Origin: Leucogyrophana mollusca
Lineage: Eukaryota > Basidiomycota > Agaricomycetes > Boletales
Assembly: GCA_021014945.1 (NCBI GenBank)
Contig: MU266449.1
Coordinates: forward strand, 17,721-81,720
Length of the DNA: 64,000 bases
Direction: 5' to 3'
The notes below the pieces were generated by a model. It made no database searches and was not told where the DNA came from. It was given only the letters and a program-made list of their open reading frames with translations. Positions 47,032 through 60,200 of the stretch are shown here, piece by piece. The position numbers and the translations under genes were made by a program. Each line of letters opens with the position of its first letter. Within the stretch, counting starts at the first letter, position 1.

Positions 47032-49108
47032 TTATTCTATCGTGTTGTGTACAACAATGTGTGATCCGTTCTCGATTCCCCACCATGATAACTCCTGGTC
47101 GTCGTCATCCAAGCGCGCAAGGGCACCATCGCTCATCTCCAACCATACCTGAGTCACCCCATTGTTCCCCGAACCTCTGGTTGTTCTAAAAGATTTCATG
47201 ACTTTGAGTCTGAATATTCGCATTTTCATTGTTGACAGCACCCGCAAAGTCGTCGGAGGCGACAATTGAGCGGCCATATCCGGCATCCGTGAGTGAAGCA
47301 CGGGGGCTGCGGAACAACGATATACGTTGAGATCTAGAAAACATGATTGAGCGCACCACATAGACAGATCCAGGCAGAAGTTATCCACCAATCAAATGCT
47401 TGCTAAGTTTGTCTTCCCGCTCATTCCTTGGAGTTGTATCAGCTGGTTTCCCGTGCTCTGTGATCCGGGTGTCAGTGGACGTCGCTGTCCAATGCGCACG
47501 GAGTGAACTGTAACCTACTATCACACAGGGCAGCCCATCGAGGGTGTTCCTGGAGCTTTCTCTCGTCTCCTCCGGGAACGTTTTTTGAAATGTAGGAGAG
47601 GTAAAACAACTCGCAATCAGACCGTTCCTTGGGAGAGATCTAGATCCAAAGGGAAAGGCGATCAACACGCGAGCGAGGCTGAGCTGATCGCAACTTACAG
47701 CTGCCGAATCGAGGGTGGTCAAAGTCGGAATCTTTGCTATGACGAATTGTCTTGCATAACGTGCTTCGTCGCTGACTGATTCGGTGAGCGTTCAACATGA
47801 TTAATGATGCTCCTGACGTTCATGAATGACATAATCGAACAGACCTTCAGTAATCGGGTTGTCCGTAATGCTCAGCGCTTCAAGCCGCGGAAACCACTGA
47901 GCTAGCATATCTGTGTCGTACCATGTTTTGAGTTGATTGGCGGATAATACCAAACCTTTCAGTCGGTGGAGTGGGGGCGAACGTGATCCCAGCGGTGGGA
48001 TATTTCCAATGCGGTTCGATGACAGAATCAAACGCTCCAGACTTGTTGAACCCGTCAGTTGGGCGTGGGGAACACGGGATGAAAAGAAAATAGCTGCACG
48101 TACCCGGTGTAACATTCCAGGGCTTCACAAAGGTGCAACCAATCTCCGAGTTCGTTGCCATCAAGATTCAACACTTTTATCGCGGTCACCGTTTCTTGCG
48201 GAGGTTTACTGGACGATATATGCGACAGGTGGTTGTACCCGAATTCAACTAGTTGCAATTTTGGCATGAAGGCTGTCACAATTGTCAGCTCCTCCCAGGT
48301 CATCATAGTGCTGCTGAGCTGAAGCTCCGTTAGTCTCGAAAACGCCAAGGGACATAGAGGGCTCCCAAGGGGTACAAAGCGATTTCGGCTGTGTCTGTCT
48401 GTAAATACATTATACAAATATCATAAAGAAAACCCACTTCAAAGACAGTCGCTCTAATACAGGCAACTCAGCCGCTATCATGGCGACTGGCAACCAGCTG
48501 GACAAAAGACTCGCAGACAAATCCAGTCCGCGCACATCTTCGTATGTCAATGGGAGATTGCTCTGCGCTTCTAGTGTAGTCGGGCTCACTTGGACAGGTT
48601 TCACGTATTTTGCCCACAGGGTCACAGGTTGATACTTTTTCGTTGTCGAGACTGACCTCTCGCAAGCGCCCCAGAGATGCAAATTTGTTTCTGATCTTGT
48701 CCATTCCAACAACCTCCACCTCAATGGCACCATTCGAGGAGCCCAAGATCACTCTCTCCTGAGACGCTGAGCCATGCGCAGCTTCGATGTATTTTTCCGT
48801 TAGAGCGTCCAAAAACGATCGTCCGTAGAAAATTGTTGGGGAAGGACGAATGAATGACCCGGCATTTGGTACGCTGGAGGGGCATTCAGTGAAAGAGAAG
48901 GGAGCAGCCAAACATCTTACCGACAGCGGAAATATTGTTTGCCGTCCTTGATACCGTCATGTTTACCGCGACTGGGGTCGTCCCATTCCACCCCAAGCCA
49001 AAGGCCGCTGGTCCCAGTCACACCCCCGACGTATCTGACTGTACCAATATGTCCAGATGAAACGCAAATTCTGGTCCCTTCCTGGGGCACTTGGTCATGT
49101 AAATCCAT
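47032..49108 (-). CDS. Tubulin-folding cofactor E (TBCE/Pac2)
   Basis: Cofactor E captures alpha-tubulin and helps assemble the alpha/beta-tubulin dimer. The ATG at 49108 starts MDLHDQVPQEGTRICV and leads into a CAP-Gly domain (GHIGTVRYVGGV, GLWLGVEWDD, GKHDG, a GKNDG variant, and QYFRC). The centre is leucine-rich repeats (LTELQLSSTMMTWEEL, LVEFGYNHLSHI, LERLILSSNRIGNIP, LEALSITDNPI). The C-terminus is ubiquitin-like (MKMRIFRLKVMKSF, ending ENGSHIVVHN). This three-part order is specific to TBCE. Several short introns fit on the minus strand, but I did not fix each. Its start lies 54 bp from an ATG on the plus strand at 49163. Confidence 0.93.
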
Positions 49109-49380
49109 GATTAACTTGCGTTTGGGGTATATCTAGCCGTGCACACGGTGCACAGTTACAGTATGGCACTTGTAAAGTTGACAGCCAGGCGTGTTGTGCG
49201 CGCTTATTCCACCCAACAGAGCAACCGAGCGTGAGGCTGAAGATTAGCTAAGCAACGTCTTTTTATTCTGAATCTTTTGTAGGTCAGCGGCCACACGGGA
49301 TTCCGAAATACCCAGCCTGGAAACTTCAAAGGAACACTCGGATTCGCATACCTGCCAGTCTGTCCTTTCGGCGTTCCAGT

Positions 49381-51205
49381 ATGAGGCTTGCTGCTACCAT
49401 TGCGAGGATGTCGCGTAACAGAGCTTCAGCCGTTACCAGAACCAGAGCAATTGCGGCCCACATGTCTACAAGTGCTGAAGAAACCCAGGTGAGCTGCTCT
49501 GGTGCTTGTTCCTTCCCAGAGGTGGCTCGTTGACACCGTAACGAATAGTCAGTTCTCTTTGAGTCCAACGGGTCATCCCGGACATATGTGCTCAACCGCG
49601 CGAAGAAGCTCAATGCTCTGAATGGCGAGATGCTGAAGCTTATACGACCACAAGTAGAAGTAAGAAAGCGGACACTTGCGTGGGACCACTTCCGTTTACT
49701 ATGATTCGGTGTAGGAATGGTCAAAGTCCGATCTTTGCAAAGTTATCGTGGGGACTGGCTTGGGTCGTGCTTTCTGTGCCGGTGGAGACGTCGCAAGTGA
49801 GTTGTCACCTCCGATCAAGCACTTATTTTTGGTGATACTGGCACAGGCGTGCTCAAGGACTCGTTGGATGATTCGACTCGTGCAAGAGCAATCGAATTCT
49901 TCAAAGAAGAGTGTGTCGTTCGAGAACTAGGGTGCCTGCTGATGCTTACACATTTGTTGACAGGTTTGAATTGGATTATGTACTCTCGGCCTTGCCGAAA
50001 CCATATGTAGCTGTACTCGATGGTATCACAAGTGAGTGCCACATATTTCGTGTACCACTTTTCAACTGAGCTCTTCAAGTGGGTGGAGGCGTTGGCCTTG
50101 CTATAAGCGCTCCATTCAGGGTTGCAACCGAGAAGACAGTTTTTGCGATGCCAGAAACTAAAATTGGATATTGCCCTGATGTTGGAGCGAGTTTCTTCCT
50201 ATCAAGGATGGACGGCCAAGTAGGCACTTACCTCGCGTTGACATCTGAGACTTTGGTCGGCAGAGAGGTATTGTGAGTAGGATGCACTCCGAGGTCTACA
50301 TCAGATGACTCATTATTGTACAGTGAGCACGGCTTTGCCACGCACTTTATACCCTCAAGGGCCGTCCCCAATCTTCTGGCTCGCCTTGCGGACATGGAGG
50401 CTTCGACTGGAGATCAAGTCAATTGGGCCATAGAAGAACTTCACGCTGAACGTCAACTGGATGAGCCTCTTGGGAAGTTGACTGGTGCTACACGACAAGC
50501 TCTGGATTCCGCGTTTGCACATGACTCCGTGGAGTTAATCCTACAGAGTCTGGAAGAATTCGTTTCCGCCTCCGACAGCGGAGTCAGTGAGTGGGCAAAG
50601 AAGACACTAGAGACTCTCCACATGCGAAGTCCTACCAGCTTGAAAGTTGCTTTGTCGGCTATCCGACGAGGAAAAAACATGACTTTGTTTGAAGCTCTTC
50701 AGATGGAGATGGGAATTGCAACAGCATACTGTGTGAGTACCTGGGCAGCTGTGGCCTGTGTTTCATGCTGACGACACATCCTTAGAGCGGTGCAAGCTCG
50801 GACTTCCGCGCGGGCATAAGCGCTGTGCTGATCGACAAAATACAAGGACGCCCCGCTTGGTCTCCCAGTTCGGTGGAGGACGTTTCACCTCAAATTCTGG
50901 AGCGCTTCTTCTCGGAAGACTCAATTTATCGTTCAGCCATGCCCCAGTTGTCATCCCCAGAATTCCTCCATCAGGGCAAACGGGATCCTATGCGATTCGC
51001 ACTCCCGACCGAGGCTGAAATTGCACAGGCCGTCAAATCACTGAGCCGCGACGGCCCCATCACGCTCCCTGTTCTGCTTTCGAAACTTGATAATCTTCGC
51101 ACAGGCAAACATGGCGTCAAGGAGAAAGTGTTGGATGTGGTCAAACGGAGGTGCAAGTTAGCAATTGACAGTGACGGTGCCGAGACTGTCCGCTGGAGAG
51201 CATAA
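49381..51205 (+). CDS. EHD3: Mitochondrial 3-hydroxyisobutyryl-CoA hydrolase (HIBCH/Ehd3)
   Basis: HIBCH acts in valine breakdown, hydrolysing 3-hydroxyisobutyryl-CoA; the yeast homologue Ehd3 is also mitoribosomal protein mS47. The N-terminus (MRLAATIARMSRNRASAVTR) is a strong mitochondrial leader. The crotonase fold shows VLNRAKKLNALN, GRAFCAGGDVA, the oxyanion-hole GGGVGLAISAPFRVA, and the catalytic MPETKIGYCPDVGASFFLSR with its Glu and Asp. EHGFATHFIP and a long C-terminal helical extension (FALPTEAEIAQAVKS onward) resemble fungal Ehd3. The ATG at 49381 was chosen because it joins the first conserved exon in frame. A different leader starts at 49163 (see findings). Confidence 0.93.
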
Positions 51206-52601
51206 GCTTCCAAGAACCAATCACGTTGTAGCCTATTGTCATCTGGAAGTTATTACCTATCAATTACATGTCTGTCTGCTGTGCTTGCCCAAGATCCACC
51301 ACCCGTTCTGCAGTCATGAGTTGTGGTGTCCCATAATGTTTGTACGTGTTCAAAGCGCCCTCACTCTTATGACGCCTTCCACATGGAACGATCATGATTG
51401 ATGTGGGGCATTGACATCCGGCGCTGCATTCCATTATGTAGACTAACCTGTCCAGCCACTGTGGCCCACGAAAAGCAAGCTACTCCCCGCATCTCTAACG
51501 TAGTGCACCAACAAGGCGCGTCACACCTCTTTTCTCGTGATCAAAACCAGTCACTTACCTCCCAACGCGATCTGGTCGCGTACAACACATCCCCGTGGGT
51601 CGGTGCCTGGGAGTTTTTCAACATCTTGGTCGCCTCTGGAATGCTCGATATTATTTTTGCAATCCTCGCTGATGCTGTGTGATGCGAAATAACGACGGTT
51701 TTGCAAGTAATTTTAAAAAGCACACGACGAACAAATCCAGAGAAATTCGCACAGCAGTTGGGTCGACTGTCTTCCAACTACTCCCGTCGAAACCGGTGGA
51801 ATCAGACGTGGAAACACTCAGGAAAAGTACCTGAAGGTGTCGAACATGTCTCACAGCCCAAAGAAGTTCACTGTTGGTTGAGCGGGATGTCACGGTCTCG
51901 TTGTATGAGCGTCGCCTTGTTTTGGATTCACCCGATAGTATGATAACAGGTTGGATCGGTCAAGAAAGGCCACCGCACTAGTCCGATCAGGTGTGACGAT
52001 AAAAGCAACCAGGTATTGCCATGAAAGAACAAAGCGTGACGGATGCACTGTCACGAGCGATATTCACTACACACCCTACTGTGTTTGGTTTCCTCAACGG
52101 ATGATGCTTCTTCGAGGTAACAGCGCCATGGAAGGACTTCGATTGATCTCAAGGGAATCTCAGATAATTAGATCTGAGATCAGCATTGGAAACCGGTCGG
52201 CACAGGTAGCGCGAGAATGGTTCCGCCGGATAAGTCATTATGTCCCATACCTTGGGGAAATTATTAGAATGACACTCACGGAGCCGATAGTTCGTAGTCC
52301 CTGAACAGCTTGCCTACAGCTCGGTTCGGCATCAACTCAGCAAAAGTTCGCAAGTTCGTGCACAGATTGAAGGCACTGGCCAATCAGAGTATCATGATCG
52401 AGAGCTTCACCCCTGTGAGAAGTAACGGACGAACGGTTAGGACGGAGACGGCCGAAATTCACGGGCAAAAGTGAACGAAACAAGTACTCACTGATGGCAT
52501 AGACAATAATGGCAGCCGCCGAGAGTACAAATCATTTCAGCACTGTGACTTGGTAACCTCTTGATCTGTTACAATGCAGGACCACATAGTGGGTGTTCCT
52601 G
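51206..52601. other. Intergenic stretch, no gene supported
   Basis: About 1.4 kb. Plus-strand frames at 51400-51690 end in a hydrophobic VGAWEFFNILVASGMLDIIFAILADAV stretch, but no start or partner exon is convincing. The rest shows no motif. It could hold a small or decayed membrane-protein gene. Confidence 0.35.
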
Positions 52602-52608
52602 TATAAAA
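52602..52608 (+). promoter_or_regulatory. TATA box of the indoleamine dioxygenase gene
   Basis: TATAAAA followed by GG lies 84 bp before the ATG at 52686, a normal fungal spacing, in an otherwise non-coding leader. Confidence 0.6.
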
Positions 52609-52685
52609 GGCACGCAGGGCTTCTGTCTGTCCCCAGAGTACTTAAATCAACTTCCTCGAATTAATTACCGGTTCATCCACTCACC

Positions 52686-54173
52686 ATGTATCCGATTGAC
52701 CTCTTGCCATCTCCCCTTCACGTCCTCGACCATGCATTCTCCATGCTCAGCTCAATTCAACTCAGCAGGCGAGCAGCGCCGGCCGCACGCCCGACACCTG
52801 CTGATTTCGACATTAACCTTGGCCTCAACACTAGCACTGGGTTCTTCCCAGAGAGACCGCTCCCCCAACTCCCAGAAGCTTACGCGAGCTGGGAGGACGC
52901 CTTGGCTCGCGCGAAGAAAGTACTCATCCTCGGTGAGGACTTGACCGATGATGACAGCGAAAGGCGAGCCGAAGGGGAACTGTGGAGAGAACAGATACGA
53001 TCAGTAAGTATCCACGAGTTAGACCCCAAATCGAACAAAAAAAGCTGACATGGACTCCATTCTTCGCAGTTACCCGTGATCAGTACGGATGTCCTCAACA
53101 TGGACAAACAGCTCCTCCGTAGAGCGCACAAAGTGCTTACCTTCCTTGTCCACTTCTACGTCCACTCTATCCCTCCCAGCGACGATAATGGCCCGATACT
53201 CGTCCCCCGCCCTCTCGTCGCCCCACTTCTCGAAGTATCGAGCGTTCTGCAGATGGCTCCGGTGTTGACGTTCGCTGACACTGTCCTTTGGAACTGGGAC
53301 CTCATTAACCCAGACCTCCCTGTCACTCTTGACAATATGAGAATGGGCGTAGATCTCTTCTCGGGGACAGAAGACGAGAGAAACTTTTATCTGGGTTCCG
53401 CGCGAGGAGAGATAAGAGGAATTGAGATGCTCCATATCGTCAACGAGTACCACAACCTCCCCAACGTCACCGACTTCCCTTCGATATGCAGAATAAACAG
53501 GCTCCTCGCCCGCCTCGCCGTCGTGATTCGAGACATCGAACAAATAATCCAGTCCGTACGAGAGATCGTCGATCCTCGGATGTTCTACTGGGAAGTCCGT
53601 CCATGGTTCAACGGGAGCGCTTCGGGATCATCGAAGCCTGCCTGGATATACGAAGGCGTCGACAGGACCGAGCTGCTGGACCTCAGCGGTCCGTCGGCCG
53701 GACAGTCTTCGGTTATGCATGCCCTCGATTTATTCTTGGACATCGACCATAAAATTCAGCAGCGCCGTTACCCAGCTCCATCTGAGAGCAACAAACGCGC
53801 CGACCATGGGTTCATGGAGAGAATGAGGCGGTACATGCCTGGAAAGCACAGAGAATATCTGGCGTACCTTGGTGCAACTCGTCCTGTCAGGGAGGTTGCT
53901 CAGAGTGTCCCTGCAGTTCGGGAACAGTACAACGCCGCTGTGACAGCTTTGAAAAAGCTCAGGGACGCGCACATGCGTATTGCATGCCTCTACATCGTAA
54001 CCATGTCGAGGTCATCACCGCCTCCAGGCTGCCCGGTATTTGCGATGATGCAGAGAATGGAAAGGCAGAAGGCATCACAAGGGCCTGTGACGGGGACCGG
54101 AGGGAACGAGCTCTCGTTGCTTCTGAAAGCCGGACGGGACGCGACCACTCGCGCGGTGCTGAAGGGGAACTGA
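52686..54173 (+). CDS. BNA2: Indoleamine 2,3-dioxygenase
   Basis: This heme enzyme opens the tryptophan indole ring to N-formylkynurenine, the first step of the kynurenine route to NAD. Two exons (52686-53003 and 53070-54173) give 473 residues. Family motifs are FFPERPLPQLPEAYASWE, LVHFYVHS, VLWNWDLINPD, FYWEVRPWFNG (distal heme pocket), MPGKHREYLAYL, and AHMRIACLYIV with the proximal heme-ligand His, then GTGGNELSLLLKAGRDAT. No signal or targeting peptide is apparent, so it is probably cytosolic. All catalytic landmarks are intact. Confidence 0.97.
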
Positions 54174-54694
54174 AAGGCTGTGATTTTGGAAGGAGCGAAG
54201 GAAAGATACTTTATAACCCATCTTAATCGGCTGCAGCGACTTTTTTATTGCCCGCAAGGAGCAGCGGAGAGGTATTTATTGACCGACACGCCCACCAACG
54301 GACCATGCTCCCGTGTAGCTATAATAGCATCGATTAACTACAGCAAGAAACTTGACCGTGTAATCAGCTCACCAACCAAGCATATTTATTTTCATGTCAC
54401 AGTAGCTCGTAGTCTTGCCTTTTAATAACCTCATTCCATACGATGAACGCTGCGTACTCACTCGACCAAGTCCAAGAGATTATCCTTCAATCGAGTTGGT
54501 AGTAGAGCTCAGGTCAACATTCTGGTTCCCGCTTGGGAGCCGGAAACATGTGAGGAAGCCGGGAGTTGGGGTGGCCTGAAGTGGAGATCTTTACCCACGC
54601 CCCATCTGCTTAAGTGATGAACGCGTGAACAAACACAATGTAAACAAACGCAACGCGTCTTCGAGTCGTGTTTTGTCCTTGCTCTTCATCCAGC
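54174..54694. other. Intergenic stretch, no gene supported
   Basis: About 520 bp of AT-richer sequence between the dioxygenase stop and the RPA1 start. It contains an ACGCGT MluI-type box near 54653, a motif associated with S-phase promoters in yeasts. Relevance here is inference. Confidence 0.35.
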
Positions 54695-56930
54695 ATGTCT
54701 CAACTATCATCTGGCATATGTCTCCGTCTCAGCGAAGCTTCACCATCTGACATCGAAAACATCGGCACTGGCCACACCGTGCAGTTACTTTCCATCAAGA
54801 AAGTAACTCCAACAACCAACACTGCAGCGCCGGCAGTGGATAGGTATCGCATCATCATATCAGATGGCGTGCATTTTGTACAGGCGATGCTAGCGACTCA
54901 GTTGAATGATCTGGTCGCCAATAATGAAATTGGCAAGAATACCGTAGTCATTATCGATAAGTTAACCTGCAACTTCGTTCAAGATAAACGGTATGATCTC
55001 TTTCGAATAAGTGATCCGAATTGTTCTTATCAGAGGCTCGCTAGCCTAATAATCATCCTCGACCTTCGCGTGCTCACTCGAGACGAGGACAAAATTGGCA
55101 GTCCGACGGCTCCCAATGAGAATGCACCCGCGGCATCAACTGTGCAAGCGCAAGCATCATCTTCCTCGACCCCAGTCGCTCAAAGTAGGCAACCGCAAGG
55201 GCGCCTAGGAGTACCTCCAAAGGCCGGGAAATCCACCGTCTTTCCTATTGAAGGCCTCAGCCCCTATCAAAATAACTGGACGATCAAGGCTCGCGTCACC
55301 CAGAAGTCGGATATCAGGACGTGGTCAAACCCACGAGGGGAAGGGAAGCTTTTCAATGTGACTCTGATGGACGAATCTGGTGAAATTCGGGGTACTGGTT
55401 TCAACCAGGTCGTGGACGAACTGTACGAGAAGTTCGAAGAGGGCAAAGTGTACCTGATCTCGAAAGCGAGGGTCAACTTGGCGAAGAAAAAGTTTTCAAA
55501 CCTTCAGAACGATTACGAGCTCAGCTTTGAAAGGAATACAGAGGTCGAAGAGGTAAGGCGGGGGGGGCCACATATGTGACAACCAACTGACGGTGTCGTA
55601 GGTCACAGACGTTTCGGAATTACCCCAGATCAAGTATAATTTCGTTCCGCTTTCTGGCCTGGAGGAACTGCAGAAAGATTCGACTTGCGGTATGGCACAT
55701 CACCCTGTCTCGTAAACGGTCTATATTAAATCATTCCAGATGTCATCGGGATCGTGCAAGAAATCGGGCCCATGGGGGAGATCATATCTAAAGCCAGTAA
55801 CCGCACGGCACGTAATAACCCGTCCTTTGAGGTCGTGGTCGCTGATGCGTAAAATAGATACCAAAGCGCGAACTGACACTGGTGGACAAGTCACAGTTTT
55901 CAGTCCGCCTGACGTTGTGGGGCAAGCAAGCAGAGCAATTCCAAGCCGATGAATTATCTGTTGTTGCATTCAAAGGTGTTAAAGTTGGGGACTTTGGCGG
56001 TACGTGCGTCGGCCCACGGCCTTTGTCCAGCTCATTCCCGTACAGGACGTTCTCTGTCGATGATGAGCTCCAGTCTCATGAGTATCTCGCCCGATATCGA
56101 AGAGGCCCATGTCATTCGTGGGTGGTACGACGGAATGGGCTCCACGCAATCGTTCCAGTCGCACTCGAACGCGTCGCTGGGCGGCGGTTCCTTTGGCGCA
56201 TTCAACCGAGCAGAAGTGCGAGACCTCAAGGACGTCAAAGAGTCCCAACTCGGGATGTCCGACAAGGCCGAGTTCTTCTCCGCGCGTGCGACCATCATGC
56301 ACATCAAAGCTGAGAACATCTCATACCCTGCGTGCCCCACGCAAGGCTGCAACAAAAAAGTGACCGATATGAACGGCGCATGGAGATGCGAGAAGTGCGA
56401 GAAATCCTTTGAGCGCCCCGAGCACCGGTATGTCACACTCCACGCCGCGTGCCCGTCCGTCCGCATCACAGACTGACTGGCAACACCAGCTACATCATGT
56501 CCATGGCCGTTGCCGACTGGTCGGGCCAAGCGTGGCTGCAGGGCTTCAATGATGTCGGTGTCATGGTGTTTGGCAAGACCGCGGACGAGGTTGTCGAGAT
56601 GAAGGTCCGTATCATTCTCACCCTGCACCACCGCCCAGCGCGTTCTCACCTCCAGCGCGCACGGTCGTAGGAACGTAATGAGGCAGAATACAATGCCCTG
56701 ATGGTGCAAGCCAGTGGTATAACCTACAACTTTAGTTGCCGCGCGAAGCAGGACACATACAACGTGAGTTCACGTGTGAAAAAAACTCCTGCGGCGCGTC
56801 TCACAGCTCACCCACCAATCCGCAGGATCAAACTCGCGTACGTTATGGGATTTCGAAGATCAGTCCGTTGGATTATCGCGAAGAGGCTAAACACCTTCTC
56901 GACCTGCTTCGTTCCCCGTGGGCGCAGTAG
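54695..56930 (+). CDS. RFA1: Replication protein A large subunit (RPA1/Rfa1)
   Basis: RPA1 is the main single-strand-DNA-binding subunit of RPA, acting in replication, repair and recombination. The N-terminal OB domain starts MSQLSSGICLRLSEASPSD and includes RYRIIISDGVHFVQAMLATQLN. A Ser/Ala/Pro linker leads to DNA-binding domain A (GLSPYQNNWTIKARVTQKSDIRTW, FNVTLMDESGEIRGTGFN), domain B (GIVQEIGPMGEI, VRLTLWGKQAEQF) and domain C with a C4 zinc site (CPTQGCNKKVTDMNGAWRCEKC). The end is YGISKISPLDYREEAKHLLDLL. About seven introns fit. One (54991-55035) is 45 nt with no stop in frame and a CAGAG acceptor. All domains are present. Confidence 0.96.
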
Positions 56931-57256
56931 TTCGCTCTCATGATCACACCGGACCCTCTGTACATTACTTCCGCGGCCCTTCCCCGGGGCCTTACCTTCT
57001 TTCTGCGTTTCTTTCTTCTGATCTGATGTACCCACCTAAATGACAAATCCAAAAGCTTGCTTTCTCACTTTCAGATCTTGACAAGGCAACACGACAACAC
57101 CGACGCCTGTGTTACCGAAAGTTGTAATGTGAGAGAGAAGAGGTATAGATTCAGATCACAAATATATCATTTAGCTATAACCATAACCATAACCATAAAG
57201 CCAGACAAGTCAAATCCCAAGTATTTCGGGGCATAGCGCCATAAGGAGGCAAGTTG
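56931..57256. other. Spacer between convergent genes
   Basis: This spacer lies between RPA1 and the giant-protein gene. It contains three to four tandem ATAACC-type hexamers at about 57174-57196. No coding signal is seen. Confidence 0.4.
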
Positions 57257-60200
57257 TCATGGCGGATCGAGGGGATAATGATAGACTTTGCGAAAGACCT
57301 GCGTCGGGGGATGTAGTCAGAACACGACGTGAGCACGACGCCAAAACACAGGCACGCATCATCGACCCTCATTACGAATCGCAAATCGCAAATCACGGAG
57401 CCCGGACCCAAAACCCAAGTAAAGCACTCACCTCCCAAACGACCCCGAAACCGTGCACCACCGTGTCAACCGTCTGCCGCGCGGCGGGCGGGATGTCCAG
57501 GTCGAAGTCGAAGCCGAAATCAAATTCGAGCTGTGGCGGCCACGCAAAGGGAAAGGGAAGGGGCAGTGCGTCGAACAGGGACAGGGATGCCCAGCTGTCC
57601 TGTTCCTGTTCGCGATCGTTTTCGTCTTCATCTCCATCTCCACTCTCATCTCCACGTTCATCTCCACTTCCGTTGTCGCTTTCATCTCCACTTTCATTTT
57701 CATTTTCATCCCCGTGTCCGTTCTCACCAGATGCGGCCGAGGCGAATCTATCCGCGGAAGCACCCGTCCCTTTCGCAGAGGCGCCGGGCCCTGATATGCG
57801 GGCTGATGATGATGACGACGATGCAGATGGGGATGCAGCGTTCGAGTACACGGCGCCACGGATCACTGATGGCTGCTGTGCCGCCGGGGCAGTTTCCCCA
57901 AACCAGTGCCCCTTACCGCTTGGGGCTCGAGCTGCTGTTGATGCGGCTCGAAGTGACGCTGATGCGGTTCGAGGTGCTGATGCGGCTCGAGGTGACGTTG
58001 ATGGAGCCCGCGCTGATGAGGTAGATGACCCTGCCGAATTTGATGAAGATGATGACGATGATGAGGCCGAGACGGTCGTAGTGACGAGCACCGTCCTCGT
58101 CTCCGTCGCCATTGCCCCTGTTGGGGGCTGAGGCCGTGGCTGTGATACGCCTTTCTGCGGATCATCCCATCCCCAGCGTTCAAAGTACCGGGAAAGCCCA
58201 GCGAGTTGTTCAGGTGAAAGCCAAGCCGGTGGTTCAGCCTCAGTTCCACCTAGTGGTTCAGCCTCATTTCCACTCGATCGCTCAGCCTCAGTTCCACCTA
58301 GTGGTTCAGCCCCCAGCCCACCAAACCGCTCATCCCCAAGCCCACCCAATCGCCCACCCCCAAGCCCACCCGATCGCTCATCCCCCAGCCCACCCAACCG
58401 CCCACCCCCAAGCCCAGCCAACTCCTCCGCCGTAAGCCCGCCAAACGCCCGCGCCCGGAGCCGCATATCCGCAACCTCCCCACGCAGCACCCTGAACTCC
58501 GCGCCGAGGTTCAGCAGGAGCACGAACGCGAGCACCACGGGCGTCGTCCACAGCAGCGTGCTGAATACGCGCCATGGGGCGCCTGGGCCGGGGGTGTACC
58601 ACGACGTGCCCGGGGCGGGGGTGGACCACGGCGCGCCTGGCCCGGGGGTGGACCACGAAGCTGCGGTCGGGGCGTACCACGACGCGCCTGGGCCGGGGGC
58701 GAGGGAGAGGGAGAGCGTGGGCACGAAGAGCGCGTCGAGGGAGAAGTGCAGGAGCGTGCGGGTGGTGGGCGCGTGTGCACTCGCAGACGTAGACGTAGAT
58801 AGCACCTCGTGCGCGAGGTTCGTGTCCATCCCCAGGAGGGCGCCGTCTGAATGAATGAGAGAGCCCGCGTCAGCAGCAGCGTGCGGGAAAGTGTAAAGCG
58901 TAAAGCGTAAGGGTGAAGCGCAAAGCATAAGGTGCGGTGAAGGGAAAGGGGTAAAGAGTAAGGGAAAGGGGCAAAGAGCGACAGACACCAACACCTCAAC
59001 GCACCTGCACAAGCCTCGACGACCACCTCCAGCCGCCCCACGGGGAGCGCGAAACACGGAAGGAGGACGTCCAGGCGGGCGTCGTCGTCCGCCCTGCCTT
59101 TGCCCTTGCCTGTATCTTTCGCTTTCGCTTTTTCTTGCGCTTTATCTTTCGCTGTAACTTTCGCTTTATCACGATCTTTCTCGCCACCCGCGTCATCCAC
59201 CTCCCGCACGACATAATCGACCCTCACCTCCCCCCCGCCCTCCCCGACACGGACGCGCACCCACGCGACCCACTCCCTGCGACCCTCCCCTGCTCCTTCC
59301 CCTTCCTTTTCCTCTTCACCCTCCGCACTCACACCCACACCCACACCGCCTAGATCCACCACCTCGTCCCCCACCTCCTCCCCCGGCGCGCCCACCTCAA
59401 ACCGCACCGGCGCGCCATCCACGCTCGCGCCCAGAACGTCCACGTCCACGCGCGGGCGCCCGCGCTTCCCCGTCTTCGTCTTCGCGCCACCGAGGGCGAG
59501 GGGCCGCGCGAGGCCGAACTCGAGCCACCCGCCCGACGCGGGGAGGGCGAGCTGTACTGCGTAAGCGCGTCCTTCCCTCCCTCCTCCCCTTTCCTTAGTT
59601 TTTACTTTTACTTTTCCTGGGCTTAGGAGCAGCGGCGTAACAGTCGCGCGCACCACCGGGATAGCTCGTTCTCGCTCCCGCTCCCGTTCTCGCTCGCCCG
59701 CCCTCTCCGCCTTCCGCCTCGAAGTGTTAGTGTTAGTGTTAGTCGAAGTAGAGGGTGCGAACGCCGGCGGGGTGTTGCGCGCGCGGGGCGTCTTCCCGGT
59801 CCCTTCGGCCACGGTGGGTATCCCGCTGTGAGCCTTTGTAGGAATCCCGTTCTGGGCCATAGTAGGAACCCCATTCGGAACACCCCTCGCCGCCACCCCG
59901 CCCCTAACAGCGACCCTCCCCCCATCCGCACCACACCGCGTCATCCCGCCGCGCTGCAGCACCGTGCGCCGCGTCTGCGTCTGCGCGTCGCCCGTGGTGC
60001 CGGTGGTGTTGGCGTTGGTGTTGGTGTTGTAGACTTCGACTGTGTAGGGGGTAGTGGTGGGCGTGGGCGTGTAAGGAGAGGTGGTGGTGGAGGGGGAACC
60101 GGACCTGAAGGGAGACGTGGTGGACAAGGAAGGAGAGGCGGAGGGCGACGCGGAGGGGGAGGGGATTTCGTTCCGCACGATCGTCGTGACGGACTGCGTA

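Noticed and set aside
57174..57196. Telomere-like tandem ATAACC hexamers
   Set aside because: Only three to four units in a spacer between genes. The usual fungal telomere repeat is TTAGGG/CCCTAA in long arrays, so this is a chance micro-repeat.
57259..58131. Long plus-strand open frame (290 codons) opposite the giant-protein gene
   Set aside because: Antisense shadow caused by strong GC-rich codon bias. Its translation is low-complexity, and the minus-strand frame has consistent introns.
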